Origin: Heterostelium multicystogenum
Lineage: Eukaryota; Evosea; Eumycetozoa; Acytosteliales; Acytosteliaceae
Length of the DNA stretch: 20,565 bases
Assembly (NCBI GenBank): GCA_003667245.1
Contig: RCNN01000427.1
Span: 1-20,565, forward strand
Direction of reading: 5' to 3'
Positions 1-8,030 of this stretch are shown here, in pieces. Below the pieces are notes generated by a model. That model had not been told where the DNA came from, searched no databases, and worked only from the letters and a program-made list of their open reading frames with translations. Numbering within the stretch: position 1 is the stretch's first letter; each line of letters starts with the position of its first letter. The translations under genes and the position numbers were made by a program.

Positions 1-853
1 AAATAATAGAATAAAAAAGAAATCATTTAAATATCAACCTAAAAGTAAAATACTAATAATTTTATTATTATTATATATTTCTTAATTTTATGTATTATTT
101 AATGTTAACCTGAATATTTAATTTATGTTTTTATATATATGTATGTGTGTTGGTTGGGTTTTGCATAGAAGACATTAAATGAAGGGGTATGGTAGATGGG
201 GCCATTCTAATTTACTTAGTTGAATTTTATCTCTCTTGTAAAAACTTAATATGTAAATTAACACAATTTATCAAATATGGTAAAATACATTTGAAAAGAT
301 AATATGTATTTAATTTTGTGTAGAGTGGGTAGCTGCTTTTTTACGGGTGTTTAACATCATCATACTACCCCTTAAGAGAGTGCTTTTCTTTCCTTTTTGA
401 ATAACCAATTAACAATAATACTGAATGAATGTATAATTATTATTATAGATACACTTTAAAAATTTATTACAATATCCAATTGCATTTAACCAAACTTAAT
501 AATAATAATAATATTATAAAGAAGTAATCACATCTACTGCTGCTACTGTCTCAGCTCATTCATAATAGTAGGTTTAACAATATCATCAATTATAATACAC
601 AATAAAAATAACAATATCGAACCATTTGTTATATTACAATACAATACAATATAATACAATACTTAGTGTTTACAAGATACCAAATATAACAAATTTAAAT
701 ATAAAAGCTAAAGTTTCATCACATCATATAATTCATGCAATTTAATTGAATATTATAAAATAGAGTAGAGCAGAACAGAACAGAATAATAGTGAAAGTGA
801 AATTAATAATAACATATAGAACATAGTAGAATAGTATTGAATCAAGAAATTAC

Positions 854-875
854 TTTCTTTTCTTTCTTTCTTTCT
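854..875. repeat. TTTC/TTTTC microsatellite
   Basis: A short pyrimidine tract of repeated TTTC units with one TTTTC variant, in AT-rich gene-free DNA. It is ordinary simple-sequence repeat. Confidence 0.8.
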
Positions 876-1442
876 AAAATCTAAAAGATATACCATAGCA
901 ATAGTAATACAGATAATTAAGAAGGTATCAGTTTAATAATGTTTGCTTAAATCCTTTGAATCGATTGATAAATACAATAAGTAGCAGAATACATTTAATT
1001 TATCATTGTCCAATACCACTGATTATTTAAAAGGTAAGTTAAATAAAAGTTCAACGAATTACGTTGGAACATGTTGATATTATTAAATTGTTTATTCTTT
1101 GTTTACTTTCAACCTACTTTGATCAATTGCAACTACCTTGTTTATTTGTGTTTTTTGGTAGGTTTTTTTGATCTCATTTACTTCTCAAAATATCCGACCA
1201 AAAAACCTCCAATGTTTGTTTACATCAATGAAAAACTAAAAAATCGAAAATACTTATCCCCCTTTGCATAATTTTTTTATCCTCTAAATCCACCACTTAA
1301 ACTTTGTAATCAATTTTTTATTACCAAATACTCAGTTTTTTGTGTTTTTTTGATTTGTGTGTTTTTTTTTTGATTGATAGGTGATTAAACTCCAATGTCT
1401 ATTTTTCTGATTCATTTACACACACGAGCAATTAGATAAAGA

Positions 1443-1457
1443 ACACACACACACACA
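1443..1457. repeat. CA dinucleotide repeat
   Basis: About seven uninterrupted CA/AC units at the left edge of the C/A-rich, G-poor stretch upstream of the kelch gene. C/A-rich elements upstream of dictyostelid genes can be binding sites for the G-box factor GBF on the opposite strand, but no exact G-box is present here, so only the repeat is claimed. Confidence 0.75.
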
Positions 1458-2360
1458 AACAAAAGAAAACACATCCACCACAAAAATTTCTTAAACATAA
1501 TTTATTGGATTATTTTTGATTTGTTAGTTTTTATCGTATTGATTATTACACCACAAGCACACAGAGTCTTTGGGTGATCGAATGATTCAATTTTAATCAC
1601 AGTTATAAAACAGCCATTCAATTCAAGCAAAACAATCAAACCAAACCAAAAAACCAATCATAAAAAGAAAACCATCAACACAACCACAGCAACAGACACT
1701 TAGGAAGTCAGTCATTTAACCCACCAAAATAACTTTGTGTGCTTTAATATTATTTGTTTCAAATCATATATACACACAAATATCATACAAACAGCACAAC
1801 ACATTACATCACACATTTGATAGATTTGATCTAACCATTCAGTCATTCACACAATCCCCACAAATTTGTTTACTAACGATTAGTCAGCATCATTATCTTA
1901 CCCTTTTATAATCTTTAAAGTGTCATTCTAATTTAAAAATTATATATTATTGCTTGCTCTCCTAAAATTAGTACAATATTGTACAAAGTTTAAACTATAC
2001 CAACAGCAGCAACAACAACAACATCATCATCATCATTTCCTAATTGTTTGTTTAATCAAGTTTAAACAAATATAGACAAGCAATTGCTTGTTTTATTCAT
2101 TCACTTTTTTAATCTCTATCCCAATCTAAACAAATCATTGTAATCAGAATGATTAATTAAACCACTTCCAAATATATTAATATACATACAATATAAAGTT
2201 AGAACAACAAACTATTTATTTATTTCAAATTAAAAGAGAACAAAAAGTAAACATTATCTTATTAGTCCATGATTCAAATCCAATATATTAACTGTCAAAT
2301 TCTTACCACCTTTAGGACTTAATTTATTTTTATACTATTCAATCAAATTTTTCTAAAAAA

Positions 2361-4262
2361 ATGATCAGTAATGACCCTATATCACCATTACAATCACCTG
2401 TTAGATTGAATAACAGTTTGGGTGGTAGTAGTTCATCTATACTTAGTAGTGATTCACAGCTGGGCCGATCAAAACAACATTTGGAATTGTACAAGGAGCT
2501 CAGTGAGAAGACTCTGGAACAATGTGACCAATCATTTATGAATACAAAGAAAATGATCATGGCAGATTTTGATAGCATGATTAACTATCTCAATGATCGC
2601 CGCGTGGAAATACTTACACAGTTAGCAGTTGAGCTGGAGTCACACAAACAGGAACTCGAAAAAAAATCGTGATAAAGCCCAACACCTCATAGAGTCTATT
2701 GATCGAAAACTCCGACAATCTGCAAGTGGAGTGGGTGGTGCTGGTTCTTCCTCACCTCAACTTTCATCATCTCAAAACTTGACCAAAAGTATCAGCAGCG
2801 GCCAGCTCAAAGATGTCAAGTTTAATGAATAAATCAACTGGATCAAATCTATCGTCAAGTACAACCAGCGGTGGAGGTGAATTATCAGAGACATATTTAA
2901 AGAACGAGCAGATTCAACTGCTGAAAGAATCAATCGATATTATAGAGTGGAGTTGGGATGGCGAGTTCCAGCATCTTCTTGGTCGCAGAACTGTTGTTGT
3001 AGATGGAGCTCGAAATATAGAACCAGTGGCTGCTGTGGATGAGAATGACGATGTCGTTGAAATTAGTTTGGATGATGACAACTGCTCAAGTTCCACAACC
3101 AGCGTTGGTAGTAGAAGCAGTAGCAGTATAAAGAGAAAAGGAACATCAACATCGTCACTTGACGATGATTGTGATGCTGATAGTAGTGTCTATGCAGTAT
3201 ATGCCCGACGTCATATGAAGCGTGAGAAACAGGTGCATATCTTTGGTCGCCTCGAATTTCACACTCGTGTACATCCCGAATATAAAGAGTTGAGTCTATT
3301 GCTGCCGAAGCAATGCTTGATCTATTCGATTGGTGGACATTTAAATGGATTCGATCAGTATTCTACAGAGCGTTACGACATGACTGAGCAACAGTGGCGA
3401 TCCATGGCACCGCTACATCAAATGGATAATGATTTTCACATCGATATTTGACGGTCGCAATTCAATTTACAACTTTGGAGGCAGTCTTTCTCCATCAAAG
3501 ATAACTCGTTACTCAATGGCTGAAGATCGTTGGGAGACTCTAGAAGCAGAGATACCAGAGGGCGGACGTTTCCTACATACTACGGTCTACGATAACAAAC
3601 AATATGTATATTTACTTGGTGGATTCCCACGAGCCAACGTTGTCCTGCGGTTTAATTTGGTAAATCAAGAATTTACAAAGCTTGCGACCATGAAGAGTAT
3701 ATGGAAGCAATCTGCAGTCTATGACCCAGTTTCCAACTCTATATACACTATTGGTGGATGCAATATGTCTGGAGAATCATTGGATTGTGTCGATCGTTAC
3801 GATATAGATGAAGATCGTTGGTATGAAATGGCGCCACTGCGATGCCCAATGTACAGCGGAGCTGCAGTCATCGATTCATCTAACGGCTATATCTATGCAT
3901 TCGGTGGATTCTCGTCACAAAACAACGATTGCTTGAATCGTGTTGAACGCTATTCAATTGAACACAACAAATGGGAAGTTGTAGAGCCATCGATGCAACA
4001 CCGATGATGATGAACAACTCTGCATTCTTTGATGGCAGTCACTATGTATATTTAGTAGGTGGTTCCCAACCCCAACACAAAAGAAAGTTTTTCACAAGTT
4101 TATCGCTTTAGTATATTAACATTTGAATGGGATCATCCAGTTTGTAATTTCAAGCATCAACGTTACAAAGGCTCAACAGTTTTTTGTATCAAAATAATTA
4201 TAATCATTTCAATTCCAACAGCCAACAACAACAACCAACAACTACAAAACATAATAGTTTAG
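2361..4262 (+). CDS. Kelch-repeat protein with N-terminal coiled coil (interrupted frame)
   Basis: Once five single-base shifts are allowed this is one protein of about 632 residues. Residues 1-40 are Ser/Asn rich. About 45-125 form a Glu/Lys/Leu-rich helical region like the coiled coil that follows B-boxes, but no B-box Cys/His cluster precedes it. About 125-300 is a Ser/Thr/Asp-rich linker. About 310-600 holds five to six kelch blades, shown by repeated units such as YSIGGHLNGFD, YNFGGSLSP, YLLGGFPRAN, YTIGGCN, YAFGGFSS and YLVGG, each followed by a W-containing strand (EDRWETLE, EDRWYEMAPL, HNKWEVVEP, FEWDH). Kelch propellers bind protein partners; the partner is unknown. Shifts: an extra A in the A8 run 2659-2666, an extra base near 2821, an extra T in 3433-3436, a missing A near 3997, an extra T at 4063-4064. 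The net change is +3, so length stays consistent. ATG 2361 follows an A-rich leader, the usual dictyostelid start context. Confidence 0.85.
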
Positions 4263-5011
4263 TATAGTTAAAGTTTAGTTCCTCATATATCAAATCAAAT
4301 TATAATTAAAATTATTAATCAGTTTTTTAAGTTATAATTATATAATTCTATAATATATATATGTGTTCTGATCACATTATAAACTTTTATTTCCTTGCTT
4401 CAAATAATTCAACGATCTTTATTATATTAGTTTGATAATTATATCTTAATATCCCATCTCATCATGCGTTATCCGGTTAATCAATCCATAATAATATTTT
4501 CAATTTGTCCAACCACCACAAAAAAACTAGTTGACAATCTCCAATTTTATGTAGAGCTTCTGATGTGTTGTTTTATTAGTAATAAAAATAAAAAGTATAT
4601 GTTACCAATTGAACACACCAATTTGTTTTTTAGATCAAAATGATATGATTTGATTTGAATATCCATATCTGACGATTGTTAATTCATTCATATTATTATT
4701 TGTATGATGAAGATCTTTTAAAATTATTTGAATCAGCTGGATGTATCATATCTTATTGTTGGATCTTATAAATGGATCATCACTATTATCTTAATATGTT
4801 TGATTTTTACATCTTTGTTTTTCACTTTACTATTCTAATTGTTTGTTCATATTAAAACATGTTTAGAAATAAAATATTATCATTAATAATTCACTATATA
4901 AAGTGATCATCTTGAATCATTTGAATCAAATCAAACTTAACAACATTAACTAAATATAAAATAAAACATCATCAAACTCTATTCTTTCCAGATACTCTTA
5001 CCAAACGAAAA
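4263..5011. other. Intergenic spacer, kelch to cysteine-rich gene 1
   Basis: AT-rich DNA with no recognisable coding sequence. The left part is the likely 3' end of the kelch transcript. The last 120 bases are the promoter and leader of the first cysteine-rich gene, with a TATA box at 4895. Nothing else was recognised. Confidence 0.6.
4895..4903 (+). promoter_or_regulatory. TATA box of cysteine-rich gene 1
   Basis: TATATAAAG lies 109 bp before the start at 5012. After it come ATCATCTT (4906-4913) and ATCAAATCAAACTTAA (4925-4940), both of which recur at the equivalent place in front of the second cysteine-rich gene. Confidence 0.6.
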
Positions 5012-5415
5012 ATGAAATTCCTTACTTGCGCACTGGTTTTGTTATTAATTGTGGCAGTAGCACATTGTGAAGTAGAAGAGGTAGAAGCAGCTCCTACAAC
5101 ACAGCCACCAACCAAAGCTCCATCTCAATGTCCAAAGAACTATTCATTACCAAAATGTAATGGTGTAAGTATTATCTATTTTTCAATATAATGTACATTG
5201 ATTCTTATTTATTAATTATTTATTTAAATTAGGATCAAATTCTTGTTTATAGAAAACAAGCTGATGGTTGTGAATATCCACAATGTATTGCCGGTCCACC
5301 AACTAAAAAACCAGTTTGTACCACTGCTCCACTTCCAAAGTGTATTGCTGGATTTAAGATTGTTACAAAGAAAGATAAAGCTGGATGTGACTATCATGAA
5401 TGTGTCAAAGCTTAA
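5012..5415 (+). CDS. Small secreted protein with two four-cysteine modules (gene 1)
   Basis: Two exons, 5012-5164 and 5233-5415, encode 111 residues. The 68-bp intron (GTAAGT..TTAG) is phase 0. Residues 1-19 are a signal peptide (MKFLTCALVLLLIVAVAHC). A short acidic and Thr/Pro-rich stretch follows, then two modules of the same design: CPKNYSLPKC, 14 residues, CEYPQC; and CTTAPLPKC, 14 residues, CDYHEC. The pattern is C-x(6-8)-C-x(14-15)-C-x(4)-C, which suggests two disulfides per module. The protein is expected to be secreted or trapped in the extracellular matrix. It does not match the CTDC matrix repeat or the antistasin spacing, and I do not recognise the family. An AATAAA lies immediately after the stop. 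It is the first of three tandem relatives and the only spliced one with an intact frame. Confidence 0.88.
5165..5232 (+). other. Intron of cysteine-rich gene 1
   Basis: Donor GTAAGTATT and acceptor AAATTAG enclose 68 AT-rich bases. Removing it joins the codon for Gly to GAT CAA and completes the first four-cysteine module. The second gene is split at exactly the same residue. Confidence 0.88.
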
Positions 5416-5538
5416 ATAAACAAATCAATTCAATCCATTTTATTATTGATTGAATATTTTCAATGCAATCATTTAAAATAGATGTCTTTCCTTATACTGT
5501 AATTTTATATGATAAATAGGAATAATGAATATTCTATA

Positions 5539-5562
5539 CCATAATTATTCATATAATTATGG
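5539..5562. repeat. Perfect inverted repeat, 10-bp arms with 4-base loop
   Basis: CCATAATTAT and ATAATTATGG flank the loop TCAT. It lies 124 bp after the stop of gene 1. It could be part of a 3'-end signal, a protein site or a cruciform; in DNA this AT rich, short palindromes also arise by chance. Confidence 0.7.
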
Positions 5563-5789
5563 AAATAATATAACCATGTACCAAAATACTTATTTTATAA
5601 TATCGTGCATGTTGCATAGTATTTGTAAAATGAATAATTAAATCTATCTATTATAAAATAGGTGTAGGTATTTACTATATTAAAGTATTGATATAATATT
5701 GTTAAATCTTATATATCTGTTCTTATAAAAATGTAAAAATAGTTAGATATCTCCATTAATCAATGTAGACTACAAAATTTTGTTAAGAG

Positions 5790-5798
5790 TTGGGGTGG
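5790..5798 (+). promoter_or_regulatory. Possible G-box element
   Basis: TTGGGGTGG stands out in surrounding AT-rich DNA, 61 bp upstream of the TATA box of gene 2. Dictyostelid G-boxes bound by GBF are G/T-rich elements of this kind upstream of genes induced in development. The match is by resemblance only. Confidence 0.3.
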
Positions 5799-5850
5799 AA
5801 GGATTAACCCAAAATGTAGAATTGTTTCTTGATGGATGATAAAGAATAGA

Positions 5851-5858
5851 TATAAATA
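5851..5858 (+). promoter_or_regulatory. TATA box of cysteine-rich gene 2
   Basis: TATAAATA lies 73 bp before the start at 5931. It is followed by ATCATCTT (5860-5867) and ATCAAATCAAGTTTAA (5885-5900), near copies of the two motifs after the TATA box of gene 1. Confidence 0.6.
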
Positions 5859-5930
5859 CATCATCTTAATGATTCATTTTTATTATCAAATCAAGTTTAA
5901 TCTATAAAATAAACATTTGTTATAATAAAA

Positions 5931-6336
5931 ATGAAGTTATTAGCAATTCTATTCTTAATCTGCTTTGTTGTCTATGTTCAATGTGATCAGGAAGCAGCTA
6001 CAGTACCAACCCAACCACAAGAACTCCCTCAAAATCTACATATCCATGTCCAAAGCTCTCTCTTCCAGAATGCAAGGGTGTATGTTTCTCTGAATTTATA
6101 AGAATCATAATCTTATAACTAAATATTAATATTTTGGATTTTTTTAATAGGATCAAATGTTAGTTTATGAAAGACACTCAGATGGATGTGATTATCCACT
6201 ATGTGCCCACAATCCAAACTACGTCAAGCCAACACCATGTCCAAACGTAGTATTCCCCAATTGCAAACCTGGTTTCCACTTGGAGGGAAAGAAAGATAAA
6301 GCTGGATGTTCTTACTATGAGTGTGTTCATTTTTAA
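5931..6336 (+). CDS. Small secreted protein with two four-cysteine modules (gene 2, one frameshift)
   Basis: Exons 5931-6079 and 6151-6336 flank a 71-bp phase-0 intron (GTATGT..AATAG). Residues 1-19 are a signal peptide (MKLLAILFLICFVVYVQC). A Thr/Pro-rich stretch follows, then module one (CPKLSLPEC, 14 residues, CDYPLC) and module two (CPNVVFPNC, 14 residues, CSYYEC). The intron falls at the same Gly/Asp-Gln junction as in gene 1, so the two are recent duplicates. As given, the frame from the ATG does not reach the modules: one base appears to be missing in the CCAACC-type repeat at about 6009-6016, between the signal peptide and the first cysteine. Length after repair is about 111 residues, like gene 1. 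Either a sequence error or a recently broken copy would explain this; the rest of the coding sequence is intact. Confidence 0.8.
6080..6150 (+). other. Intron of cysteine-rich gene 2
   Basis: Donor GTATGTTTC and acceptor TTTTTAATAG enclose 71 bases, at a position homologous to the intron of gene 1. Confidence 0.82.
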
Positions 6337-6533
6337 TTCATTTTAATGAATAAAAATTATATTGTATTCCAATCACAAAAAATGTGTGTTAAATTGATAA
6401 AGATACACATTTACATCTAAAATAAAAGATGTAATATTTTACAATATTTTATTATTTTAATAATTGAAATTAAAATACTAGTAATATCATTCATTTAAAA
6501 TGATATGTATCATCATTTCAATTCAAAAGTATT

Positions 6534-6540
6534 TATAAAA
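6534..6540 (+). promoter_or_regulatory. TATA box of cysteine-rich gene 3
   Basis: TATAAAA lies 40 bp before the start at 6580, in a spacer of only 243 bp after gene 2. The two longer motifs shared by genes 1 and 2 are not conserved here, although ATCATT-type words occur upstream. Confidence 0.5.
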
Positions 6541-6579
6541 AAGTTATAATAAATTAGTTACAATTAGAATCATTTGAAA

Positions 6580-6864
6580 ATGAAACAAATCTTTATTTCT
6601 TTCTTGATTATACTTTTAATAAGTATTATTAATGCTCAGAATTCATGTCCCGCTCAAGAAATATTGTGTTCATTAGAAGAACATCGTGTTACTGAGTCAT
6701 TCAATAATGACGGATGTCCTATTTATAAATGTGTCCCCTATATATCAGAACCATCTCATTGTCCTAAAACATTTCCACCTAAATGTTTAGCTGGTCAACG
6801 CATAACAAAATATTATGATAAAAACAATTGTAAACATTTTAAGTGCACTAAGATTGATCAGTAA
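6580..6864 (+). CDS. Small secreted protein with two four-cysteine modules (gene 3, intronless)
   Basis: A single exon encodes 94 residues from ATG 6580; the two codons before it give no better start. Residues 1-20 form a signal peptide (MKQIFISFLIILLISIINAQ). Module one is CPAQEILC, 15 residues, CPIYKC; module two is CPKTFPPKC, 14 residues, CKHFKC. The Thr/Pro-rich linker seen in genes 1 and 2 is nearly absent, so the modules start directly after the signal peptide. There is no intron at the position where genes 1 and 2 are split. It is the most diverged of the three and is richer in Lys and Ile. Secretion is supported by the sequence; function is not recognised. Confidence 0.88.
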   Translation: MKQIFISFLIILLISIINAQNSCPAQEILCSLEEHRVTESFNNDGCPIYKCVPYISEPSHCPKTFPPKCLAGQRITKYYDKNNCKHFKCTKIDQ

Positions 6865-7572
6865 TCTAATGTAAAATAGCATTCATCTTTATCAATCAAT
6901 CATCTATAACTTCATTCCAAATTTAATTTGATAGATGTAATGCAATAAACATTAGTTGTTTAGATGTTAATATGGAACACCATAGAGGTTTCTATTAATA
7001 TTTTTCCTTTTATCTTTTAATATCTGCCAGTGATAGATGTTTTTGTCCATCTTAACAATAAATAATTTATGGATAGAATCTGCAAATATTCTAACAATTC
7101 TAATAACTAATGAACTACCCCCATTATATTTTATATTTTTAAATTCATTATGTTTTTAAAAAAAGTTATTCTCCATTACTACTTTTTCCTTTACAACCAA
7201 ATTAATAATTTTTATCATCAAATAAAATCTATTAAAAATTGTGTTTAAAAAAAAGAATCTAAATTTAAACATTTGTCTCTTGATATTTTGAATATATACA
7301 GTAATAATTTTGATAATAATAATATATACAGAAATAAATGATTACTTTGATTTTAATATATTTTAACCAAATTTCTATATTTAGAATCTTTTACTCTAAA
7401 AGCTAATTAAAAAATATTGGTTTGTTAATATATATATATTATATATGAATTAAAATACAATTTTATAAATGATTTAAAGTTTGTAATTCCAACTTTTAGT
7501 ATTAGTCTGTAAAGAATTAATTATATTTTGAAGTAAATAATATAATACACCATTCCAATATTTTAGAAAACT
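6865..7572. other. Intergenic spacer, cysteine-rich gene 3 to membrane protein
   Basis: AT-rich sequence in which I see no gene. AATATATACAG occurs twice (7291-7301 and 7321-7331). There is a TA-alternating stretch at about 7429-7446. The rest is typical spacer. Confidence 0.6.
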
Positions 7573-7992
7573 ATGGAGAAGGAAAAACTCACAACTTCCC
7601 CACCTCCTCCTCAAATCTACCATAACTCTCCACAACCATATCAACAAGGTATCTAGACTTTCTTCAACTTTAAAAGTTAGGTCCTCTTTATTAATATATA
7701 TTATTTAGATCATAGATTCGCAAGTCAGCCTTACACATCCTATTCAGCTGCTCCTACCTATGTTGTTTTAAATGAACACCATGATATAGAAGAATGTAAA
7801 AAAAGTAGAGACTCTACCATTTCTTTGGTAATTTTTATCTTTGGTTTCTTCTTCCCAATTGTTTGGATAGGTGGATTCTTTTTCTTAAAGTCTCTTAGCC
7901 GTACAGCCAGAATTTTATCAATCATCTCAGTTACTCTATTTTTCCTTGTCACCATTGCAATATTAGTGGCAATGTTAACAAGAAAATGGTAA
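7573..7992 (+). CDS. Small two-pass membrane protein, Pro/Tyr-rich N-terminus
   Basis: Exons 7573-7648 and 7709-7992 join across a 60-bp phase-1 intron (GTATCTAG..TTTAG) to give 119 residues. Residues 1-50 are hydrophilic and rich in Pro, Gln, Tyr and Ser (SPPPPQIYHNSPQPYQQ). Two hydrophobic segments follow, about 62-85 (with GFFFPIVWIGGFFF) and about 92-115, separated by a short basic loop (KSLSRTAR), and the chain ends TRKW. Two helices with a charged hairpin suggest both ends face the cytosol. The layout recalls small two-TM proteins with cytosolic Pro-rich tails, but I cannot name the family. The stop is 38 bp from the stop of the convergent ComC-like gene. Confidence 0.78.
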
Positions 7993-8030
7993 ATAATAAA
8001 TGATTATTTATATAAATTTAGAACTTTTTA

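Larger units (their letters stand above)
1..2360. other. Gene-free upstream region of the kelch gene
   Basis: No convincing coding sequence was found on either strand. The stretch is very A+T rich up to about position 1380. From about 1430 to 1880 the plus strand becomes C/A rich and notably G poor, as is common in dictyostelid promoters and 5' leaders. It holds a TTTC repeat, a CA repeat and a triplet-repeat patch (CAG/CAA/CAT-like, about 2001-2037). A strong donor-like AAG/GTAAGT lies at about 1029-1037, so part of the region could be a spliced 5' untranslated leader of the downstream kelch gene, but I could not pair it with an acceptor with confidence. Confidence 0.6.
5416..5930. other. 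Intergenic spacer between cysteine-rich genes 1 and 2
   Basis: AT-rich, with no coding sequence recognised. It holds a perfect inverted repeat at 5539-5562, a G-rich TTGGGGTGG at 5790-5798 that resembles a dictyostelid G-box, and the TATA box of the next gene at 5851. Confidence 0.6.

Noticed and set aside
327..370. GGGTAG and CTACCC as a possible small RNA hairpin
   Set aside because: Only six base pairs around a 32-base loop, without the conserved elements of dictyostelid class I RNAs or an upstream DUSE box.
1071..1271. 66-codon open frame rich in Leu, Phe and Tyr
   Set aside because: It begins at TTG, its composition is what AT-rich spacer gives by chance, and no domain or neighbour supports it.
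2339..2578. Minus-strand open frame over the kelch start
   Set aside because: The plus strand carries a continuous kelch-protein reading, so this is a shadow.
2361..4262. Programmed frameshifting in the kelch gene
   Set aside because: Five shifts of both signs in one gene, and similar ones in four other genes, are far better explained by sequence error.
5012..6864. Assignment of the cysteine-rich trio to CTDC or antistasin repeats
   Set aside because: The cysteine spacing (x6-8, x14-15, x4) does not fit either repeat.
7758..7955. Minus-strand open frame, basic
   Set aside because: It is the reverse of the two-TM protein exon, which has good splice sites and clear hydrophobic helices.
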